Below are positions 29,175 through 37,088 of a stretch of 64,000 nucleotides of DNA, in pieces (position 1 is the stretch's first letter; every line of letters starts with the position of its first letter). The position numbers and the translations under genes were made by a program. The DNA is from Thiomicrorhabdus arctica DSM 13458 (GTDB lineage Bacteria; Pseudomonadota; Gammaproteobacteria; Thiomicrospirales; Thiomicrospiraceae). The stretch lies in the NCBI RefSeq assembly GCF_000381085.1, contig NZ_KB905899.1:1736001-1800000 (forward strand). Direction: 5' to 3'. A model generated the notes under the pieces. It saw only the letters and a list, made by a program, of their open reading frames with translations. It was not told where the DNA came from and made no database searches.

Positions 29175-29894
29175 ATGCCAGAAAAATTTCATGCTTTAAT
29201 CATTGAAGATGACCCGGACATTGCACGATTGGTCGCTATTCAAATTGACTCCTTACAAGGTTCAAGCCATCATGTTGGTTATCTGGATAAAGCACAACGT
29301 TATTGCCAGTTGAATTCTGTGTCTATTTTAATTCTAGATTTGTCCTTACCGGATGGCGACGGTTTAGATTTCTGTCGAATGTTTCGTCAAACGAACACGA
29401 CCACACCGATTCTCATGTTGACCGCACGCTCAGATGAAATTGATCGGGTGTTAGGACTCGAGTTAGGCGCAGATGATTATTTAGGTAAACCTTTTGGGCT
29501 CGCCGAATTGAAAGCTCGCATCAAGGCGTTGCTCAGACGTTCACAGATCCAAAAACATCCCACAAAAAAAAATGAATTGATTCAGGTCGAAGGCCTAACA
29601 ATCAATTCCATAAAACATCAGGCGCATCTCCATACGATAAACCTTACCCTGACTTCTAAAGAGTTTGAGCTTTTAAAGCTGTTTGCAACCTATCCAAACC
29701 AAGTCTTTAGCAGAATGGATTTACTGGAAAAGGTTTGGGGCATCGATCATGATGGTTATGAACATACTGTAAACTCCCATCTTAATAGATTGCGTAAAAA
29801 ACTGGAAACGGATCCCGCTCACCCTAAAATATTGGAAACCGTTTGGGGCGTGGGCTACAAACTTAATTCAGAACAACTCAAAGAAAAAATATAA
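29175..29894 (+). CDS. OmpR-family response regulator
   Basis: 239 residues. The receiver has acidic residues EDD at 11-13, the phosphorylated Asp55 in LDLSLPDG and the conserved Lys in LGKPF. The C-terminal winged helix (about 140-235) has TSKEFELLKLF and TVNSHLNRLRKKL. Its stop overlaps the kinase start by 1 base. The regulated genes are unknown; the adjacent P460 gene is the nearest candidate. Confidence 0.95.
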   Translation: MPEKFHALIIEDDPDIARLVAIQIDSLQGSSHHVGYLDKAQRYCQLNSVSILILDLSLPDGDGLDFCRMFRQTNTTTPILMLTARSDEIDRVLGLELGADDYLGKPFGLAELKARIKALLRRSQIQKHPTKKNELIQVEGLTINSIKHQAHLHTINLTLTSKEFELLKLFATYPNQVFSRMDLLEKVWGIDHDGYEHTVNSHLNRLRKKLETDPAHPKILETVWGVGYKLNSEQLKEKI

Positions 29895-31363
29895 TGCGAC
29901 AAACCATGCCCTCTCATTTATTTAAACGCTATAGCCTATGGTTTATTTTGGTTTTTTTCATTATGGGAATCAGCTATTTATTTATCAGCTTATCCCTGTC
30001 CAATCATTATTTACAAGAAGTACAAACTCGCATCCATATTCACGTGGCCGATTCGATTATCCAAGATCATCAGTTCGTCAACCAAGAGCAAATGAGTCAA
30101 GCAGCAATTGCCTCTACTCTTAACCGTTACATGCAGTTAAACCCACATTTAGAAATATACCTAACAGACTTAAATGGCAACATTCTCCAGTATTCTGCAG
30201 ATGCTAAGAAGATTAAGCGACACAAAATTGATACTTTTCCTTTGCTTAAACAACTCAATACGGACTCTGTTGATAACTCTGAATTCCCCATGGGAGATGA
30301 CCCTAGAAGTTTCTCTGGACAAAAACCTTTTTCGGTCGCCTACCTACCCAATAAAGCACATCCCGAAGGCTTTCTTTATGTCATTATTCAAGACAGCATT
30401 GAACAAGAAGCCAACCGACAGTTACAAGAGAGTATTCTGCTAGAGCTCAGCGCATGGTCATTTTTATCAAGTTTAGTCATAGGGCTTTTATTAGGTGGCG
30501 TGCTGTTTTACCACTTAGCCAAACGCATCAGTAATTTATCACAAACAATTACTCAATTTAAAGAGCAACCAGAGCGGCCCATCCCCCCCCCTAAACAGAT
30601 TAAGGATGAGATCGATTTACTCGAAACCACGTTTATAGAAATGTCAGTACAGATTCAACAGCAGATGAGACAGCTTTCACAAACCGATCAACAACGACGT
30701 TTTATGATTTCCAGCTTATCGCACGATTTACGCACCCCTCTCACTAATATGATTGGTTATATGGAGCAACTTTTACAAACGCAGCCTAATGAATACCTGC
30801 ACATTGCCTATCAAAATGGTTTAAAACTCAAACACTACTTAGATCAACTCTTTGAATTTGCCAAATTAGATATGAACAGCTTTAAACTTCATCAACAAGA
30901 GCTCTCATTAAGCGAGTTCTGCTTTGATATATTTAAACAATACGAAACCACTTACCCAGGACAAAACTGGCACATTGAGATGCAGCAAAACATTATTTAT
31001 GAATTTGATGTGAATCAACTAGAACGTGCAATTCGTAATCTGGTAGACAATGCGATTAAACATGGTCAAGGTATCATTACATTAGGACTCAAGCAGAAAG
31101 AAGACTTTATCGAATTCAAGGTTTGTGATCAGGGTATGTTATTGAAACACAACGATGAACCTTTTGAATTTGATCTATTTAAACCCTCTGCGTTCGCTTT
31201 CAATAAAAATCAGAGCGGCCATTCAGGAGCGGGGTTAGGATTAGCCATCGTTAATTCCATTGCTGAAAAACATCACGGCCACCTGAGTTATTGTCGAGAT
31301 AACAACCAAAACTGCTTCAAAATTTCATTACCGTTAACCCTGGAGCAATCACCCCCAAAATAA
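29894..31363 (+). CDS. Sensor histidine kinase
   Basis: 489 residues. Helices near 13-35 and 190-208 bracket a periplasmic sensor of about 150 residues, then a HAMP-like linker. The phospho-acceptor is His277 in SSLSHDLRTPL. N-box RAIRNLVDNAIKHG and G2-box GAGLGLAIVNSIAEKH complete the ATPase domain. It is coupled to the response regulator. Its stop codon is part of a palindrome shared with priA. Confidence 0.94.
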   Translation: MRQTMPSHLFKRYSLWFILVFFIMGISYLFISLSLSNHYLQEVQTRIHIHVADSIIQDHQFVNQEQMSQAAIASTLNRYMQLNPHLEIYLTDLNGNILQYSADAKKIKRHKIDTFPLLKQLNTDSVDNSEFPMGDDPRSFSGQKPFSVAYLPNKAHPEGFLYVIIQDSIEQEANRQLQESILLELSAWSFLSSLVIGLLLGGVLFYHLAKRISNLSQTITQFKEQPERPIPPPKQIKDEIDLLETTFIEMSVQIQQQMRQLSQTDQQRRFMISSLSHDLRTPLTNMIGYMEQLLQTQPNEYLHIAYQNGLKLKHYLDQLFEFAKLDMNSFKLHQQELSLSEFCFDIFKQYETTYPGQNWHIEMQQNIIYEFDVNQLERAIRNLVDNAIKHGQGIITLGLKQKEDFIEFKVCDQGMLLKHNDEPFEFDLFKPSAFAFNKNQSGHSGAGLGLAIVNSIAEKHHGHLSYCRDNNQNCFKISLPLTLEQSPPK

Positions 31364-31376
31364 CCAGGTCTGGTTA
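31361..31376. repeat. ACCAGGCCTGGT-family palindrome containing both stop codons of convergent genes
   Basis: TAACCAGGTCTGGTTA: the left TAA is the kinase stop and the right TTA is the priA stop on the other strand. The core (31363-31374) has one substitution, C to T in the centre. Confidence 0.8.
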
Positions 31377-33650
31377 CATCATCTCCTGGGGATCAACATC
31401 AATGCTCCAACGCACTTTGCGTGCCAGAGGACTCTGATAGATATGCGGTTCTAATTCACGTAACACACGATGTACTTGACCACGCTCAGCTGATTGTAGC
31501 AGTAACTGAAAGCGATAACGTCCTTGACGACGTAACATCGGGGCGGCGACTGGCCCCCAAAACTCAACTTCTGAAACATTTCCTGACTCTTGTATGAACT
31601 GTTGTTGATTAAGTTCAAGGCCGGCTTTAAGCGATTGTAAGAATGCCATGACATCATTCGGATTCGAGGCTTCTGCCCGAATCAATATTTGATAGCGTGT
31701 TGGGGGTAATTTGGCATGAACCCGTTCCTCTAAAGCTTGCTGAGCAAAGGCATCATAACCTTCGCGAATCAGAGTAATCAGCAAGGGGTGGTCGGGGTGG
31801 TGCGTTTGAATGAGGACTTCGCCCTGTTTTTCCGCACGGCCAGCACGCCCAGCGACCTGTAGAATCAATTGTGCCATACGCTCCGGTGCGCGGTAATCCG
31901 CACTAAACAGACCTTGGTCAACATCGAGAATACCGACCAAGGTAACATTTGGAAAATGATGGCCTTTGGCCAGCATTTGCGTACCAATCAAAATATCGGC
32001 TTCACCGCGCTGTGCAATGCCGGTTAACTCCGCCATTTTGCCTTTTAATCGGGTGGTATCGCGGTCGATACGCAAGATGCTATTTTCTGGAAACCAATCC
32101 GTAATAGCTTCTTCTAGTCGTTCCGTACCTTGACCCAATTTCACAAATTCTTCGCCATCACAACTCGGGCACGATATAGGTGCGAGCTCTTGCTCACCGC
32201 AATGATGGCACTGTAGATAATCATGAATTTTGCCAGTATGTAAAGTCATATTAGCATCGCAACTTGGACAACTGGCTTGCCAACCACACTCGTGGCACAT
32301 TAAGACAGGGGCAAAACCGCGTCGATTCAAAAATAGCAGGACTTGGCCTCCTTGCTTCAAATGCGAGTCCATAGCCGTTTGTAACTTTCGAGAAACCCCT
32401 TCTTGAATTTTTTCACCGCGAATATCGAGTAGTTTTAAACTCGGTAATGTGGCATTACCAGCGCGTTGTTTTAACTTGAGATGGTAATAGCGTTTGCTTT
32501 TGACATTATGCAAACTCTCTAAGGAGGGTGTAGCCGATCCCATGACCACGGGCACTTTTTCTTGGAAAGCTCTGCGCACCAGCAAGTCTCTAGCGGAATA
32601 ACGGAAACCTTCTTGTTGCTTATAGGAGAGATCATGCTCTTCATCAATAATGCAGATACCTAACTCTTTAAATGGCGTGAACAGGGCCGAACGCGTTCCC
32701 AGAAGGACCTTAACTTGCCCAGTTCGTACCAAATGCCAAGCACAGTGACGTTCCGCATCATTTAAACCAGAGTGCAATGTGGCCACCCGAGTTTGCAGTT
32801 GAGCTTCAAAACGCGCCACCATTTGCGGCGTCAAGCCAATTTCAGGCACCAATACCAAGGCCTGCTTACCCAGCTTCAACACCGCCTCAATCATACCTAA
32901 ATAAACTTCGGTTTTACCGCTTCCCGTCACCCCCTGTACCAGAAAACTCGCAAATGGATTCTCTGTTTCTAACCATTTCGTCACGTTATTAACGGCATCT
33001 TGCTGCTCTTCATTCAGACGGTGATTGGGAGATGGCGGATAATCAGATTCCAATAAGCAAGGCCCTTTGGACTCTTCCACCCAGCCTGACTCGATAAACT
33101 TATTCAGTGCCGGCCGCCAATTGTCAGAGTCTTGTGACAAATGGGTTGAACTCAACAAAGGCTGTTGTGCATTCTGGAAACTTGCCAATACAGACTTCTG
33201 ACGCTTGGCGTTACCGGCAAGATCTGATTGTTGAATCGTTTTACCCATTTCCGTCAATTGCCAATGTGCCACACCTTGAATATGGCTCGGCTCACCTTGG
33301 CGTAGTCGTTTTGGCAGCGCCGCCGAAATAACCTCGCCAATCGGCTCGTGATAATACTGGCTCGCCCACTGGAACAGGCTGAGATCTTTAGCAGAAAACA
33401 GCGCGACTGAATCAATGGCTTCACTAATCGGTTTGATTTTAGCCAAATCAAAATCGGCACTCTCAGTGATCGCCATTACCAGACCGACAATTTTTTTATT
33501 TCGAAACGGCACCCAAACTCGTCCACCGACGACTGCCACTTGAGTGAACTCGCCCTCCGAGAGCAAATCTTGGGCAGGTTCAAGCAGATAGTCTAACGGA
33601 AATAAAAATGGGCCTGGAACGGCCACTTTGGCAATTTTTAAATTGGGCAT
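31374..33650 (-). CDS. priA: Primosomal protein N' (replication restart helicase)
   Basis: A superfamily 2 DNA helicase that reloads the replisome at stalled forks. An N-terminal DNA-binding domain is followed by Walker A VTGSGKTEVY, DEEH box, GSATPSLES, and a zinc-binding insert with paired cysteines (CHECGWQASCPSCD; CHHCG; CPSCDGEE). Motif VAGRAGRAEK comes later. The frame extends to 33716, but a TATAAT at 33718-33723 and the family N-terminus (KIAKVAVPGPFLFPLDYLL) favour ATG 33650. Length of about 758 is normal. Confidence 0.96.
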   Translation of the reverse strand: MPNLKIAKVAVPGPFLFPLDYLLEPAQDLLSEGEFTQVAVVGGRVWVPFRNKKIVGLVMAITESADFDLAKIKPISEAIDSVALFSAKDLSLFQWASQYYHEPIGEVISAALPKRLRQGEPSHIQGVAHWQLTEMGKTIQQSDLAGNAKRQKSVLASFQNAQQPLLSSTHLSQDSDNWRPALNKFIESGWVEESKGPCLLESDYPPSPNHRLNEEQQDAVNNVTKWLETENPFASFLVQGVTGSGKTEVYLGMIEAVLKLGKQALVLVPEIGLTPQMVARFEAQLQTRVATLHSGLNDAERHCAWHLVRTGQVKVLLGTRSALFTPFKELGICIIDEEHDLSYKQQEGFRYSARDLLVRRAFQEKVPVVMGSATPSLESLHNVKSKRYYHLKLKQRAGNATLPSLKLLDIRGEKIQEGVSRKLQTAMDSHLKQGGQVLLFLNRRGFAPVLMCHECGWQASCPSCDANMTLHTGKIHDYLQCHHCGEQELAPISCPSCDGEEFVKLGQGTERLEEAITDWFPENSILRIDRDTTRLKGKMAELTGIAQRGEADILIGTQMLAKGHHFPNVTLVGILDVDQGLFSADYRAPERMAQLILQVAGRAGRAEKQGEVLIQTHHPDHPLLITLIREGYDAFAQQALEERVHAKLPPTRYQILIRAEASNPNDVMAFLQSLKAGLELNQQQFIQESGNVSEVEFWGPVAAPMLRRQGRYRFQLLLQSAERGQVHRVLRELEPHIYQSPLARKVRWSIDVDPQEMM

Positions 33651-33717
33651 AAGGATAGACAACACAACACTCTTTAGAGGAGAAGCTTTTAAAAATAATG
33701 GTGCCATTCTACCCAAA

Positions 33718-33746
33718 ATTATAGTTGACGACTCAATTCAATGCCA
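33718..33746 (-). promoter_or_regulatory. Candidate priA promoter
   Basis: On the minus strand, TGGCAT and a perfect TATAAT are separated by 17 bases. Predicted transcription start is near 33711, leaving a leader of about 60 bases before ATG 33650. Confidence 0.5.
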
Positions 33747-33908
33747 CTGACTGATGATTACTAAGAGAGGGTGATCACTCCGCTGAAAATTAAAAGTCTG
33801 ACGATGGCTTCAGACTCAGGACAGAATCCTTCATAGGTTTATTCAATCTATTAACGATTCATCAGCGTAACCTAGACCCTGAGTAAAGTGATTCAAAAGG
33901 AATTCAGC

Positions 33909-34430
33909 ATGTTAAAAGTAATCTCAACCAGCGTTTTATTCGGTTTATTAGGCAGCACCTTACCGGTTTATGCCGAAGAGTCTCGACATATGTCATATAG
34001 AACAATGACGGACGATAGAAAGGGATTTACAAAACAGCACAACCGTCACCAGAACAGTAAGCACACCCATCAACATTCAAATACACCTGAACACGTGACT
34101 TTTATAGAGACCAACTCGTATCAACCTCACTATGCTCAAAATCGCGACCCTCATCATCCAATAACCACTTACCACCGACAGAGCCAATATATTCAATATG
34201 TCCACCCCCGAAAGAACAGACATTATCAGAGCTCGCATCAAGGTCAAGCACACCTTAAACGTCACCATATTTTACCAAAGCATCTCTCTTATGGTCGGGT
34301 GCCTAGGAAGGTAGAAGACAGGCTCGAGCACTTACCGGCTCATTTAATGCGGGTGCGTATTGGAGACGACATAGCCGTCATTTATATTAAAAACCGCATG
34401 ATTCATGAGATGATTCGCGGACTATTTTAG
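33909..34430 (+). CDS. His-rich secreted protein with CigR/RcnB-like C-terminus
   Basis: 173 residues from ATG 33909, which has AAAGGA at good spacing; an upstream in-frame start at 33888 lacks one. Signal peptide VISTSVLFGLLGSTLPVYA. The middle (about 25-115) is extremely rich in His, Gln, Asn and Arg and probably disordered or metal-binding. The last 45 residues (YGRVPRKVEDRLEHLPAHLM then VRIGDDIAVIYI) resemble the short C-terminal domain of CigR/RcnB-type periplasmic proteins. Metal binding is inferred. Confidence 0.65.
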   Translation: MLKVISTSVLFGLLGSTLPVYAEESRHMSYRTMTDDRKGFTKQHNRHQNSKHTHQHSNTPEHVTFIETNSYQPHYAQNRDPHHPITTYHRQSQYIQYVHPRKNRHYQSSHQGQAHLKRHHILPKHLSYGRVPRKVEDRLEHLPAHLMRVRIGDDIAVIYIKNRMIHEMIRGLF

Positions 34431-34710
34431 TAAAGGGTCTTACTCTAAATAGGTCACCACACCCTGTGCTTGGGATATTTAAATGTTTTGCTTTTAGTGA
34501 GACTAAGCGTCGTTGAATCAAAGGTAATTATGTTTAGAATCGCTCTTATGACAAATCAATATCACATTGTGATGGAAAAAGATATTCGCCTCACGACCGG
34601 CACCATCAAATATTGATTGATGACATACTTAATGGTCTTTTACCATACCTTTTTACAAAGTCGCTTACTGAGACCATCATCAGGCAATAGCTGTATTATG
34701 ACCGAGGGAG

Positions 34711-34869
34711 ATGTCTGATCGCCACGGTCATAAATGGTTGTTTTTTGAGATCATTTTTGAATTAGAACACCCTGCCAATACCATGCTCTATTGTAAATGT
34801 GCGCTCACATTATTATGGATTTGTATCAAGCCTGGTTGTTTAAAACCATTTCTTGAAATCCAGTTTTGA
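34711..34869 (+). pseudogene. Possible fragment of an ion-channel gene
   Basis: This 500-base gap holds no complete gene. A 52-codon frame from ATG 34711 begins like the N-terminus of six-helix voltage-gated-type potassium channels (KWLFFEIIFELEHPANTML, compare the family's YEIIFE-x-x-TPAG-x-LFD), then runs into a hydrophobic stretch and stops. No downstream remainder is visible. The resemblance is short and the call tentative. A half-copy of the dispersed repeat (AAGCCTGGTT) lies within it near 34829. Confidence 0.3.
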
Positions 34870-34941
34870 TAAACATGCCTTTCTCCTGCCAAAATCGTTA
34901 AAATGCTTACATTATCCTTAAGCACTTAAAAAAACATCAAT

Positions 34942-35517
34942 ATGTCACATACCAACTCTTTCGCCGCTTTTTTAGCCTCCTTTGTCCACCATCAAAACGC
35001 ACTCCAAAATCGTTTAGGCCAAGTCATTGCGTGGGGAAACCTCTCTTTGGTGTTCATCGCAGCATTGGTTGTCATCCTGCGTTACGGTTTTGACACTGGC
35101 TCGATCGCTCTTCAACAAAGCGTCATGTATAACCATGCCTTCTTATTTATGTTGGGCATTGCTTATACCTATCAACTTGATAAACATGTACGGGTAGATG
35201 TTTTTTATGCGGCCTATTCGGAGCAAAGAAAAGCTTGGGTCAATTTACTCGGCACACTACTGTTCACCCTACCGGCCATGGCTTTTATTATTTGGGCTGG
35301 TTGGGACTACGTGGCGATCAGTTGGCAAATTGAAGAAAGTTCGGCTGAAACAGGTGGGATCGCTTATCTCTACCTTTTAAAGAGCCTGATCATTATTATG
35401 GCTGTTTTAGTCATTTCTCAAGCTATTTCGGTTGCATGTCAATCAGCATTACAACTGTTTTCACCAAGCTATGCATTGTCACAAGATAACGCTGAAGATC
35501 TGGGAGGAAAACTCTAA
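34942..35517 (+). CDS. dctQ: TRAP transporter small permease (DctQ-type)
   Basis: 191 residues, four helices. Family blocks: WGNLSLVFIAALVVILRYGFD and YTYQLDKHVRVDVFYAAYS. It is the small membrane subunit of a Na+-driven TRAP importer. Its stop overlaps the DctM start by 1 base. The substrate-binding protein normally encoded beside it is absent here. The start has no strong ribosome site. Confidence 0.9.
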   Translation: MSHTNSFAAFLASFVHHQNALQNRLGQVIAWGNLSLVFIAALVVILRYGFDTGSIALQQSVMYNHAFLFMLGIAYTYQLDKHVRVDVFYAAYSEQRKAWVNLLGTLLFTLPAMAFIIWAGWDYVAISWQIEESSAETGGIAYLYLLKSLIIIMAVLVISQAISVACQSALQLFSPSYALSQDNAEDLGGKL

Positions 35518-36884
35518 TGGAATGGTTAGCACTTGTCTTATTTGCCGTTATTTTTATCTTCTTATTAGCGGGTTTTCCTGTCGCCTTTACCTTAGCCGGC
35601 GCTTCTTTGTTGTTTGCCTTAGTTGCCAATTTATTTGGTGCTTTCGACATGGCCTTTTTACAGAGCATTCCAAACCGTATCTTTGGCATTATGAGTAATC
35701 AAACCCTCATCGCCGTACCCCTGTTTGTCTTTATGGGTATTATGTTAGAACAGTCTAGAATCGCTGAAAACCTGCTACAAACGATGGACGAGGTTATGCG
35801 TGGCATTAAGGGTGGCTTAGGGATCGCCGTTATTTTGGTCGGTATGTTATTGGCCGCTAGCACCGGAATTGTTGGCGCAACAGTGGTCACGATGGGATTA
35901 CTCGCCTTACCAACCATGCTCAAGCAGGGCTACTGCCCTAAAATTGCCAGCGGCACGATTTGTGCATCGGGTACCTTAGGTCAGATCATACCGCCTTCCA
36001 TTGTGCTGATCCTACTAGGAGACGTTTTATCCTCCTCTTATCAGCAAGCACAGTTGAATCAAGGCATATTCTCGCCTGAAGCGCTTTCGGTTGGAGACCT
36101 GTTTATCGGAGCCTTACTCCCGGGTATGTTATTGGTTGTTTTATATATGTTATATGTTTTTTATAAAGCAATGACTCGTCCGGATCTCATTCCGAACAAT
36201 GTTGGGCAGCCCGTGGCACCCGGGCTGCTTCTACGCGTCATTAAAAGTATGATTCCACCACTGGCTTTGATTTTAGTGGTATTAGGTTCAATTTTGGGGG
36301 GCTTTGCCACCCCAACCGAAGCCGCCTCTCTTGGGGCTTTGGGTGCTTTAATCCTTGCCAGTCTCAATCGCCAGCTTTCCATGGGTAGACTGAACGTGGT
36401 AATGCGTAATACGCTGCAAGTCACTAGCATGATCTTCTTAATTTTTATCGGTGCGGCATTTTTCTCCTTGGTCTTTAGAGGCTTGGGCGGCGATGATTTG
36501 ATTACCGAACTGCTTACTGACTTGCCTGGTGGTGTTTTTACAGCGATGTTAATTGTGATGGCATTGATGTTTGTTTTAGGATTTTTTCTAGATTTTATAG
36601 AGATCACCTATGTTGTCGTTCCAGTGGTTGCACCTATTTTATTGATGATGGGTGTCGATCCAGTCTGGTTAGGCATAATGATTGCTATAAATCTACAAAC
36701 GGCTTTTTTAACCCCTCCGTTTGGTTTTGCGCTATTTTATCTTAAAGGCGTAGCGCCACCGGAACTCAAAACATCGGATGTATACAAAGGTGTGATACCT
36801 TTTATTATCATCCAATTAAGCGTGTTAATAATGATTGCTATTTGGCCAGGACTCGTTACTTGGTTACCCAGTCTTATTTACTAA
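35517..36884 (+). CDS. dctM: TRAP transporter large permease (DctM-type)
   Basis: 455 residues, about 12 helices. Motifs include MASNIQTLIAVPLF-like NQTLIAVPLFVFMGIMLE, GTICASGTLGQIIPPSIV and the late LTPPFGFALFYLKGVAPPE. It forms the transport channel with DctQ. The substrate (organic acids are common) cannot be inferred without the binding protein. Confidence 0.94.
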   Translation: MEWLALVLFAVIFIFLLAGFPVAFTLAGASLLFALVANLFGAFDMAFLQSIPNRIFGIMSNQTLIAVPLFVFMGIMLEQSRIAENLLQTMDEVMRGIKGGLGIAVILVGMLLAASTGIVGATVVTMGLLALPTMLKQGYCPKIASGTICASGTLGQIIPPSIVLILLGDVLSSSYQQAQLNQGIFSPEALSVGDLFIGALLPGMLLVVLYMLYVFYKAMTRPDLIPNNVGQPVAPGLLLRVIKSMIPPLALILVVLGSILGGFATPTEAASLGALGALILASLNRQLSMGRLNVVMRNTLQVTSMIFLIFIGAAFFSLVFRGLGGDDLITELLTDLPGGVFTAMLIVMALMFVLGFFLDFIEITYVVVPVVAPILLMMGVDPVWLGIMIAINLQTAFLTPPFGFALFYLKGVAPPELKTSDVYKGVIPFIIIQLSVLIMIAIWPGLVTWLPSLIY

Positions 36885-37088
36885 GATTTTTTAGAAGATG
36901 ATGCAAAAAATTACCCTTGCGTCCTATCTTACAATAGCCTAATATCGTTTAAAAATCGTTATGCAGCGATGGGCAGGGATGGGTAACTCTGCCAATAGAT
37001 ACACTCCTAAATTAAAGGGAGCACAAGATGCGTCAAATTTCGCTGATAATCCATTAATTCATTTTTAGATTAGGCATTTATTACTTCC

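Noticed and set aside
34559-34577. CRP-like site (ATCACATTGTGAT)
   Set aside because: The half-sites are in inverted order and spacing relative to the CRP consensus, and no gene start is close.
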